Shown here: piece after piece, positions 1 to 5,903 of the stretch
Layout of the letters: each line of letters begins with the position of its first letter
Numbering within the stretch: the first letter of the stretch is position 1
NCBI GenBank assembly: GCA_958451705.1
Contig: CAUDRD010000051.1
Span: 1-9,044 of the forward strand
DNA: 9,044 nt
Reading direction: 5' to 3'
From: an uncultured Oscillospiraceae bacterium
GTDB lineage: Bacteria; Bacillota; Clostridia; Oscillospirales; Acutalibacteraceae
Notes under the pieces: model-generated
Told to the model about the DNA's origin: nothing
Database searches by the model: none
What the model saw: the letters and a program-made list of their open reading frames with translations, nothing else
Position numbers and translations under genes: made by a program

Positions 1-136
1 GGCAAAAGTAAGTGCCCCGCCACGGCATGAGTGGCAAAACCTACTCGTTTATCAAAGTGCGGGTAAGGAGTATAAATTTCAGCAAATATAAAACAATGAC
101 GAATAACTGAATATTATGTAATATAAAGGGGTAAGC
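1..136. other. Left-edge non-coding stretch with an unexplained open frame
   Basis: No complete gene lies here. On the minus strand one frame is open from 113 to the window edge and reads EIYTPYPHFDKRVGFATHAV in its middle part. It has no ATG, GTG or TTG start, and its upstream stop is at 114-116. A plus-strand frame is also open from 2 to 91. A 5-bp inverted repeat, GCCAC (19-23) and GTGGC (31-35), lies inside the same segment, and GGCAAAA occurs at both 1-7 and 33-39. This may be the end of an interspersed repeat or of an upstream gene; the window does not decide. Confidence 0.35.
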
Positions 137-166
137 TTGACATTTTCCCGCAAGTTAGTGTAAATT
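137..166 (+). promoter_or_regulatory. Promoter of the topoisomerase operon
   Basis: A perfect -35 hexamer TTGACA (137-142) is followed by 18 bases and a -10-like TAAATT (161-166, four of six consensus positions). It would start transcription near 173, about 27 bases before the first start codon. No operator-like repeat is seen around it. The spacing is one base longer than ideal and the -10 is imperfect, so moderate constitutive activity is the natural reading. Confidence 0.65.
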
Positions 167-199
167 ATTACCATTACGCAGTGGAGGCATAAAAAAACC

Positions 200-2182
200 A
201 TGGCAAAGAAAAAAGCGTCATACGGAAATGACAATATAACAAGTCTTAAAGGCGCCGACAGGGTGAGAAAACGTCCTGCGGTTATTTTTGGCTCTGACGG
301 ACTTGAAGGCTGCGAGCACTCTATATTTGAAATTCTGTCTAACGCCATAGACGAGGCAAGAGAGGGCTTCGGCGATAAAATAATAGTGACAAGATATATG
401 GATAAATCCGTTGAGGTGCAGGATTTCGGACGAGGAATCCCGGTGGATTTTAACCACAAGGAGAACCGCTATAACTGGGAACTGGTTTTCTGTGAGATGT
501 ACGCCGGCGGAAAATACGATACCAACAACGGCGGCAGCTATGAGTTTTCCCTGGGACTTAACGGCCTTGGACTTTGTTCCACCCAGTACGCTTCTGAGTA
601 TATGGAGGCTGAGGTGCACCGTGACGGCTACCGCTATGTTATGAAGTTTAAACAGGGCGAGCCTGACGGAGAATTTCTGAAAGAGGCATACACTAAAAAG
701 GATACAGGCTCCCGTATAAGATGGAGGCCCGACCTTAACGTATTTACCGATATTGATGTTCCCCTTGAATATTATCAGGAGACAATTAAAAGGCAGTCTA
801 TTGTAAACGCCGGAGTGCGTTTTATCTTAAAAGACGAAACCCCAAAAGGTTTTGATACTTACGAATACATCTATGAAAACGGTATAATGGACTATGTAAA
901 GGAGTTTGCCGGAGATGATGCATTTTCTACTCCTCAGTTCTGGCAGACGGAGCGTGTAGGCCGTGACCGTGAGGACAAGCCTGACTACAAAGTCAAGATA
1001 AACGCAGCTCTCTGCTTTTCAAATAAGAAACGCCTCAAGGAATATTACCATAATTCGAGCTTTCTCGAGTACGGCGGAGCACCGGAAAAAGCGGTGAGAA
1101 GCGCCTTTGTATCCCAGGTTGACGCTTATTTAAAGCAAAACAGCAAATATCTTAAAAGCGACAGCAAAATTTCATTTCAGGATATTGAGGACTGTCTAAT
1201 TCTTGTTGTTTCCTCTCTTTCCACTCAGACATCCTATGAAAACCAGACAAAGAAAGCTATCAATAATAAGTTCATTCAGGAGGCCATGACCGATTTCTTC
1301 CGTCATCAGCTTGAGGTTTACTTTATAGAAAACCGACTTGAAGCGGAGAAAATAGCCGACCAGATACTTATTAATATGCGAAGCCGCATAAAGGCGGAAA
1401 GCACAAGATTAAACCTTAAAAAGACCCTTCAAAGCTCCAACGACCTTGCAAACAGAGTGCAGAAATTTGTTGACTGCCGCAGCAAGGACGTAAATGAAAG
1501 AGAGCTGTTCATAGTGGAGGGCGACTCAGCTCTCGGTGCCTGTAAGCAGGCCAGGGATTCAACTTTCCAGGCCATAATCCCCATAAGAGGTAAAATCCTA
1601 AACTGTTTAAAATCCGAATACGATAAAATCTTCAAAAATGATATTATCACGGATCTAATTAAGGTTCTTGGCTGCGGAGTAGAGGTAAAGAGCAAGTCAA
1701 GTAAGGATCTTTCCTCTTTCAGTCTCGATAATCTTCGCTGGAATAAAATTATAATCTGTACCGATGCCGACGTTGACGGCTTCCAGATCAGAACCCTTGT
1801 TCTCACAATGATTTATCGCCTTATGCCGACACTTATAAACGAGGGCAAGGTTTATATTGCGGAATCCCCCCTTTACGAAATCAACAGCAAGGGCGAAACC
1901 TGGTTTGCCTATACGGAGAGGGAGAAGACAGACGTTTTAAATCAGATAGGCGATAACAAATATACAATCCAGCGTTCAAAAGGACTTGGTGAAAACGACG
2001 CCGATATGATGAACCTTACGACTATGAATCCATCAACACGCAGGCTTATAAAGATACAGCCTGAGGAAGCAGAGAAAACGGCTCAGGTGTTCGATTTACT
2101 TTTAGGGGATAACCTTGCAGGCAGAAAGGAACACATTGCCGAAAGCGGACATCTCTACATTGATATGACCGACGTAAGTTGA
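200..2182 (+). CDS. parE: Divergent type IIA DNA topoisomerase, ATPase/toprim subunit (GyrB/ParE-like)
   Basis: This is the ATP-hydrolysing subunit (660 aa) of a type II topoisomerase. It should drive strand passage together with the ParC-like protein encoded next. The GHKL ATPase domain shows Glu44 and Asn48 in EILSNAIDEA, Asp75 in QDFGRGIP, the glycine loop SLGLNGLG (117-124) and the QTK loop (349-351). The toprim domain shows VEGDSA (439-444), PIRGK (461-465) and TDADVDG (521-527), followed by QRSKGLGE. All catalytic positions I can recognise are kept. The surrounding sequence departs from GyrB/ParE consensus, for example CEMYAGGKYD where LHAGGKFD is usual. Length fits the roughly 640 aa class without the long E. 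coli GyrB insertion. The start is ATG with GGAGG at 183-187. Clostridia usually carry canonical gyrAB as well, so this is probably the second topoisomerase. Whether it decatenates like topoisomerase IV is inferred, so the symbol is provisional. Confidence 0.88.
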   Translation: MAKKKASYGNDNITSLKGADRVRKRPAVIFGSDGLEGCEHSIFEILSNAIDEAREGFGDKIIVTRYMDKSVEVQDFGRGIPVDFNHKENRYNWELVFCEMYAGGKYDTNNGGSYEFSLGLNGLGLCSTQYASEYMEAEVHRDGYRYVMKFKQGEPDGEFLKEAYTKKDTGSRIRWRPDLNVFTDIDVPLEYYQETIKRQSIVNAGVRFILKDETPKGFDTYEYIYENGIMDYVKEFAGDDAFSTPQFWQTERVGRDREDKPDYKVKINAALCFSNKKRLKEYYHNSSFLEYGGAPEKAVRSAFVSQVDAYLKQNSKYLKSDSKISFQDIEDCLILVVSSLSTQTSYENQTKKAINNKFIQEAMTDFFRHQLEVYFIENRLEAEKIADQILINMRSRIKAESTRLNLKKTLQSSNDLANRVQKFVDCRSKDVNERELFIVEGDSALGACKQARDSTFQAIIPIRGKILNCLKSEYDKIFKNDIITDLIKVLGCGVEVKSKSSKDLSSFSLDNLRWNKIIICTDADVDGFQIRTLVLTMIYRLMPTLINEGKVYIAESPLYEINSKGETWFAYTEREKTDVLNQIGDNKYTIQRSKGLGENDADMMNLTTMNPSTRRLIKIQPEEAEKTAQVFDLLLGDNLAGRKEHIAESGHLYIDMTDVS

Positions 2183-2200
2183 TAAAGGAGGGAAAAGCAA

Positions 2201-4441
2201 ATGGCAGGAAAAAGAAAAAAGACCGAACAGCCGGCAGGAAACGAGCCGGCAGTAAAGGGTCATATAATAGGAGCGGGCGAGATTGTTGAGCAGCCCATAA
2301 CCGAAACCCTTGAAATCAACTATATGCCCTATGCTATGAGCGTTATTTTGAGCCGTGCCATTCCGGAAATTGACGGCTTCAAGCCCTCCCACCGCAAGCT
2401 CCTCTATACAATGTATAAAATGGGTCTTTTAACCGGCGGAAGAATTAAATCCGCAAATATCGTGGGACGTACAATGCAGCTTAACCCTCACGGTGACGCC
2501 GCTATTTACGATACAATGGTACGTCTTTCAAAGGGCTATGAGGCCTTGCTGCATCCTTATGTTGATTCAAAGGGTAACTTCGGTAAAGCTTATTCGAGAG
2601 ATATGGCATGGGCGGCATCGAGATATACCGAGGCTAAGCTTGCGCCTATCTGTGCGGAGCTTTTCAGAGATATAGATAAGGATACCGTGGATTTTGTGGA
2701 TAACTACGACAGCACCATGAAGGAGCCTACCCTTTTGCCGGTTTCATTCCCGTCGGTGCTTGTAAACGCAAATACAGGTATCGCCGTAGGTATGGCAAGT
2801 TCAATCTGCCCCTTTAATCTTAAGGAAATATGTGATACCACAATTGCACTTATTAAAAATCCCGACCATGAGGTGGCCGATACCCTTGCAGCGCCTGATT
2901 TCCCCGGCGGGGGAAAAATCCTCTATAACCGTGAGGAAATTGAAAAGATTTATCAGACGGGCAGGGGAGGAATTAAGGTAAGGGCAAAGTATCAGTACGA
3001 TAAATCAAATAACTGTATTGATATTACGGAAATTCCGCCCACTACCACCGTTGAGGCAATTATCGACAAGATGATTGAAAAGGTTAAGGCGGGAGCTTTA
3101 AAGGAGATAAGCGATGTCCGTGACGAAACGGATAGAAACGGATTAAAAATAACCGTTGATCTTAAAAGAGGCGTGGACGCTGAAAAGCTTATGGCAAAGC
3201 TCTTTAAGATGACCACTCTTGAAGATACCTTCTCCTGTAACTTTAACGTCCTTATTTCAGGTACGCCGAAAGTTTTAGGCGTTAAGGCGCTTTTAAATGA
3301 ATGGATCGCCTACCGTACCGAATGTGTAAAGCGCCGTACATTCTTTGATCTTACAAAGGTTAAAAATAAGCTTCATCTGCTCAAAGGTCTTGAAAAAATA
3401 CTTCTTGATATTGATAAGGCAATTGCCATAATCCGCAGTACCGAAGAGGAAAGCGAAGTTGTGCCGAACCTTATGATAGGCTTCGGTATCGACGAAACAC
3501 AGGCGGAGTATGTGGCAGAGATAAAACTGCGTCACCTCAATAAGGAGTATATCCTTAAGCGTACAGCGGATATTGAAGATCTCCAAAAAGAGATTGCAGA
3601 TATGGAGGATATCTTAAATAGCCGCAGCAGAATTAGGAAAATAATCATAGAAGAGCTGCAGGGAGTTTCTCAGAAGTATTCTCAGCCGAGAAAGAGCGAA
3701 ATTTGCTACACTGCCGACCTTGAGGATGAGCCGGAAATAGACGAAATCCCAGATTATCCCGTAAACTTCTTCTTTACAAAGGACGGATATTTTAAAAAGA
3801 TTACCCCTTTGTCACTGCGTATGAGCGGCGAGCATAAGCTTAAAGACGGGGACGAGATAGTCAGAACCGTTGAGGGAAGCAACCTTGATGAGCTGCTTTT
3901 CTTTACAGATAAGTGCCAGGTCTATAAGGCGAAGGCATCCGACTTTGACGACACAAAGGCAAGCGTCCTTGGAGACTATGTGGCCTCCAAACTTCAAATG
4001 GACGAGGGCGAAAACGCTGTTTTCATGGCGGTTACAAAGGATTATTCCGGGCATATGCTCTTTGTCTTTGAAAACGGAAAAGCTGCAAAAGTGCCTCTGA
4101 GCTCTTACGCCACAAAGACAAACCGCAAAAAGCTTTTGAAGGCATATTCCGATAAAGCGCCTCTTGCGGCAATGGTGCAGCTTTCTGAGGATAAGGATAT
4201 TATCTTAAAATCCTCAGCGGGCAGGCTCCTGCTTATAAATACCGGTGCGATAAGCGTAAAAACCACAAAAGATACAATAGGCGTTGCGGTTATGAACCTT
4301 AAAAGAGGTCAGAGAGTCGAAGAGGTAAGGGATTATGTAGAGGGCGAATTCTCTAAGGAGCACCGTTACCGCACTAAAAATCTTCCGGCTCTGGGAGCTT
4401 TTTTAAGCGCAGAGGATGCAGGTGAACAGTTAAAGCTGTAA
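2201..4441 (+). CDS. parC: Divergent type IIA DNA topoisomerase, DNA-cleaving subunit (GyrA/ParC-like)
   Basis: This is the breakage-reunion subunit (746 aa), partner of the preceding ATPase. It starts 18 bases after that gene's stop behind a strong AAAGGAGGG (2184-2192), so the two are co-transcribed. The catalytic tyrosine is Tyr142 in AASRYTEAK, preceded by Arg141. NPHGDAAIYD (95-104) corresponds to the HPHGDSAVYD segment of GyrA, and GIAVGMAS (193-200) and PDFPGGG (232-238) are family signatures. The coiled-coil arm lies at roughly 375-490. The C-terminal part (about 520-715) has about four blade-like repeats, such as FFFTKDGYFKKI and LLLINTGAISVKT, and no recognisable GyrA-box, so it resembles ParC more than GyrA. 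Unusual points are Ala100 where quinolone-sensitive GyrA has Ser83, Asn95 for the first His, and a one-residue deletion in PEIDGFKPSHRK against PDVRDGLKPVHRR. Type IIA subunit A is certain; the ParC label is inferred. Confidence 0.88.
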   Translation: MAGKRKKTEQPAGNEPAVKGHIIGAGEIVEQPITETLEINYMPYAMSVILSRAIPEIDGFKPSHRKLLYTMYKMGLLTGGRIKSANIVGRTMQLNPHGDAAIYDTMVRLSKGYEALLHPYVDSKGNFGKAYSRDMAWAASRYTEAKLAPICAELFRDIDKDTVDFVDNYDSTMKEPTLLPVSFPSVLVNANTGIAVGMASSICPFNLKEICDTTIALIKNPDHEVADTLAAPDFPGGGKILYNREEIEKIYQTGRGGIKVRAKYQYDKSNNCIDITEIPPTTTVEAIIDKMIEKVKAGALKEISDVRDETDRNGLKITVDLKRGVDAEKLMAKLFKMTTLEDTFSCNFNVLISGTPKVLGVKALLNEWIAYRTECVKRRTFFDLTKVKNKLHLLKGLEKILLDIDKAIAIIRSTEEESEVVPNLMIGFGIDETQAEYVAEIKLRHLNKEYILKRTADIEDLQKEIADMEDILNSRSRIRKIIIEELQGVSQKYSQPRKSEICYTADLEDEPEIDEIPDYPVNFFFTKDGYFKKITPLSLRMSGEHKLKDGDEIVRTVEGSNLDELLFFTDKCQVYKAKASDFDDTKASVLGDYVASKLQMDEGENAVFMAVTKDYSGHMLFVFENGKAAKVPLSSYATKTNRKKLLKAYSDKAPLAAMVQLSEDKDIILKSSAGRLLLINTGAISVKTTKDTIGVAVMNLKRGQRVEEVRDYVEGEFSKEHRYRTKNLPALGAFLSAEDAGEQLKL

Positions 4442-4460
4442 ACAAAAAAGACAAAAAGAA

Positions 4461-4503
4461 ATCCCGGCGGAAAAATTTCTAAAAATGAAATTACCGTCGG
4501 GAT
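4461..4503 (-). terminator. Long stem-loop, terminator-like when read on the minus strand
   Basis: ATCCCGGCGG (4461-4470) pairs with CCGTCGGGAT (4494-4503) with a single G-U. Inside it AATTTC (4474-4479) pairs with GAAATT (4487-4492). On the + strand no T-run follows. On the minus strand the stem is followed by the complement of the A-rich tract 4442-4460, giving TTCTTTTTGTCTTTTTTG. That is the layout of an intrinsic terminator for minus-strand transcription. No minus-strand gene is visible upstream of it, so it could also just help end the plus-strand message. Confidence 0.45.
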
Positions 4504-4510
4504 ATTAAAA

Positions 4511-4573
4511 CCGTTAAGCCGGGCTTCCCCGGAAACTAACGGATAGCGGGGAAGCCGGCAAACGCATTTTTTT
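4511..4573 (+). terminator. Probable terminator of the topoisomerase operon, with a competing hairpin
   Basis: The left arm at 4518-4531 pairs with the right arm at 4547-4559 (CGGGGAAGCCGGC), giving 13 bp with one bulged G. Seven Ts follow at 4567-4573, but after an unusual gap of seven bases. A second fold uses the same bases: CCGTTA (4511-4516) with TAACGG (4537-4542), enclosing CCGGG (4519-4523) with CCCGG (4528-4532). The two folds cannot coexist. It most simply ends the operon that stops at 4441. Confidence 0.55.
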
Positions 4574-4594
4574 CGACTTTTCCCTGCTGATAGT

Positions 4595-4608
4595 ATTCTG
4601 CGCAGAAT
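4595..4608. repeat. Perfect 14-bp palindrome
   Basis: ATTCTGCGCAGAAT reads the same on both strands. With flanking bases it extends to 18 positions with one T-G wobble. No T-run follows on either strand, so it is not an obvious terminator. It lies about 60 bp upstream of the secG -35 box and could be a protein-binding site or a small RNA hairpin. Confidence 0.5.
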
Positions 4609-4666
4609 GCAGCTAAAAAATTCAGGTAAATTTTGTTATAAACAGTGATTTTAATATAAAAATAAC

Positions 4667-4695
4667 TTGCTTTTTCTCATAGGTTGTGCTAAAAT
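4667..4695 (+). promoter_or_regulatory. secG promoter with extended -10
   Basis: The -35 is TTGCTT (4667-4672, three of six consensus). After 17 bases comes the -10 TAAAAT (4690-4695, five of six), preceded by TG at 4687-4688, the extended -10 motif. The expected start of transcription is near 4702, leaving a leader of about 37 bases. Confidence 0.7.
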
Positions 4696-4738
4696 TCGTT
4701 AGTAAGACAGTTTCTATATATTGTGCGGAGGTTTAAAA

Positions 4739-4987
4739 ATGGGCTGGTATGAAATAGTTTTAGGCATTGCACTTATAATACTTTCAATTGCCATTATTGT
4801 TATCGTTCTTCTTCAGCAGGGACGTCAGGCAGGTCTTTCCGGTGCTATTGCCGGCGGCGCAGAGTCTTTCCTTGGTAAGTCAAAGGGCCGCAAAATGGAA
4901 GCAAAGCTTGAGCGTGCAACAAAAGCCATTGCGATTGTTTTCTTTGTTGTAACACTTGCAGCTTCTCTTCTTTTCTTCTTTTTATAA
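4739..4987 (+). CDS. secG: Preprotein translocase subunit SecG
   Basis: A small inner-membrane subunit of the SecYEG protein-export channel (82 aa, usual for Firmicutes). Two hydrophobic helices (about 4-26 and 62-82) flank a polar loop containing the family signature: LLQQGRQAGLSGAIAGGAES, then FLGKSKGR. The start is ATG 4739, seven bases after GGAGG (4727-4731). An in-frame TTG at 4721 lies upstream of that ribosome binding site and is unlikely to be used. In many Firmicutes secG is followed by rnr and smpB. Here it stands alone between its own promoter and a strong terminator, so it is monocistronic. Confidence 0.95.
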   Translation: MGWYEIVLGIALIILSIAIIVIVLLQQGRQAGLSGAIAGGAESFLGKSKGRKMEAKLERATKAIAIVFFVVTLAASLLFFFL

Positions 4988-5005
4988 TTCAAAATCTTGA
5001 AAGTT

Positions 5006-5040
5006 ACGGTACATCCGTTAGGATGTACCGTTTTCTTTTT
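5006..5040 (+). terminator. Strong intrinsic terminator of secG
   Basis: A perfect 11-bp stem, ACGGTACATCC (5006-5016) with GGATGTACCGT (5021-5031), has a four-base GTTA loop. The T-rich tract TTTTCTTTTT (5031-5040) overlaps the end of the stem and runs on directly from it. It insulates secG from the following operon. Confidence 0.92.
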
Positions 5041-5050
5041 GTCTGAAAAC

Positions 5051-5070
5051 ATTTAGATGATTTTCTAAAT
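5051..5070. promoter_or_regulatory. Operator-like inverted repeat O1 (upstream of -35)
   Basis: ATTTAGA (5051-5057) and TCTAAAT (5064-5070) are perfect 7-bp arms separated by six bases. A near-identical site, O2, lies 56 bp downstream centre to centre. Together they bracket the promoter, and the operon encodes an ArsR-family repressor. The natural inference is that this repressor binds both sites. O1 ends five bases before the -35 box. Confidence 0.75.
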
Positions 5071-5075
5071 AACTG

Positions 5076-5104
5076 TTGACAGCCGTTATTCACAATGATA
5101 CAAT
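5076..5104 (+). promoter_or_regulatory. Near-consensus promoter of the sdpRI-like operon
   Basis: TTGACA (5076-5081, perfect) is followed by 17 bases and TACAAT (5099-5104, five of six). It is the best promoter in the window. Transcription should start around 5111, inside the O2 inverted repeat, so protein bound there would block initiation. A strong promoter under tight repression fits an immunity operon that is off until challenged. Confidence 0.88.
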
Positions 5105-5106
5105 AC

Positions 5107-5126
5107 ATTTAGATAGATTTCTAAAT
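5107..5126. promoter_or_regulatory. Operator-like inverted repeat O2 (over the transcription start)
   Basis: ATTTAGA (5107-5113) and TCTAAAT (5120-5126) have the same arms and six-base gap as O1. It begins two bases after the -10 box and covers the predicted start of transcription, a classic repressor position. Binding by the SdpR-like protein is inferred from location and symmetry. Confidence 0.8.
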
Positions 5127-5207
5127 GATGTGGGGAAGGAGGTAAAATTTTCTGAGAAAGTATTACTGAATCTGTGGTAATTCGCTTTAAATTTTTTGAA
5201 AGATGTG

Positions 5208-5573
5208 ATGGCAATGAAAAAATCAAAATCATTTATGCTTCCTTATGATACTTTGTCTTACAGCGTAGCGATTTTCACTTTTCTCTTTGCTCTTTGTTTT
5301 CTTATAGTATGTTTTATGACAATAGATAAACTCCCAGATACAGTTCCTCTCCACTGGTCGGAGCAGGGCGGATTTGACAGGTGGGGAGACAAATCTGAGC
5401 TTTATCCTCTTCCGATTATTTCAATGGTAATTTCCGCAATAGCTTTACCGTCTTCGGCTTTGCTTATACGAAAAAGCTTTAACGGTTTTGCCTATTTTGT
5501 AAACGGTGTTTCAATATTTTCAACCTTAATAATGATTTTTGCATTTTTACTTATGATAAGTCCTGTAATGTAA
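5208..5573 (+). CDS. Small DUF1648-type membrane protein, first gene of the sdpRI-like operon
   Basis: A 121-residue membrane protein of unknown function. About three helices can be seen (18-37, 66-87 and 95-118). The loop after the first carries the DUF1648 signature LPDTVPLHWSEQGGFDRWGD (42-61), the same motif that follows the first helix of SdpI-family proteins, here in a shorter protein without the SdpI C-terminal domain. It may be an accessory or half-size relative of the SdpI-like protein two genes downstream. The start is uncertain. I chose ATG 5208, five bases after a weak GAAAG (5198-5202); ATG 5214 and TTG 5196 are alternatives. A much better AAGGAGG at 5136-5142 has no usable start near it. 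Translation may therefore be weak. Confidence 0.8.
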   Translation: MAMKKSKSFMLPYDTLSYSVAIFTFLFALCFLIVCFMTIDKLPDTVPLHWSEQGGFDRWGDKSELYPLPIISMVISAIALPSSALLIRKSFNGFAYFVNGVSIFSTLIMIFAFLLMISPVM

Positions 5574-5624
5574 ATTAAGTTACAATATATAATGTTAAGA
5601 ATTCAGTAAAAGGAGGCGGTTAAA

Positions 5625-5903
5625 ATGGGGTTTCAGGATACTTTTAAGGCGCTTAGCGACCCTACACGAAGAGAAATTCTTCATATACTTCGTGACGGCG
5701 CAAAAACCGCCGGAGATATTGCTTCCCATTTTTCCATGACCGGGGCTACGGTCAGCCATCATCTTTCCGTTTTGCGGGAGGCTGGGCTTATAACCGACGA
5801 CAAGCGGGGTAAATGCATTTATTATGAAATCAATATGTCGGTCCTTGACGAAATAACCCAGTGGATTGCAGCTTTGAAAGGAGAAGAGAATCATGAAGAA
5901 TAA
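5625..5903 (+). CDS. sdpR: SdpR-like ArsR-family transcriptional repressor
   Basis: A winged-helix DNA-binding protein (92 aa), close in length and motif order to Bacillus SdpR, the repressor of its own operon. The N-terminal signature is FKALSDPTRREILHIL (7-22). The helix-turn-helix is about 28-53, with TVSHHLSVLREAGLI as the recognition region, and the wing is 58-68 (DDKRGKCIYYEI). The metal-binding ELCVC motif of ArsR/SmtB sensors is absent and there is one cysteine (Cys64), so it is unlikely to sense metals. The start is ATG 5625, eight bases after AAAAGGAGG (5608-5616), the strongest ribosome binding site of the operon. The gene lies 51 bases after the DUF1648 gene and overlaps the next by 11 bases. 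It probably binds the twin inverted repeats around the promoter. Confidence 0.9.
   Translation: MGFQDTFKALSDPTRREILHILRDGAKTAGDIASHFSMTGATVSHHLSVLREAGLITDDKRGKCIYYEINMSVLDEITQWIAALKGEENHEE

Larger units (their letters stand above)
4442..4666. other. Structured intergenic spacer between parC-like gene and secG
   Basis: I see no gene in this spacer. It carries three inverted repeats in series: 4461-4503, 4511-4559 (two alternative folds) and a 14-bp perfect palindrome at 4595-4608. The stretch 4615-4666 is AT-rich and featureless. At least one element must terminate the topoisomerase transcript; the role of the rest is unknown. Confidence 0.6.

Noticed and set aside
1429..1806. Minus-strand frame inside the ATPase subunit gene
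   Set aside because: It overlaps the toprim-coding region completely; the + strand carries unmistakable catalytic motifs.
5588..5593. TATAAT just upstream of the SdpR-like gene as an internal promoter
   Set aside because: The -10 is perfect, but no acceptable -35 lies 16-18 bases upstream. The operon promoter at 5076-5104 is sufficient.
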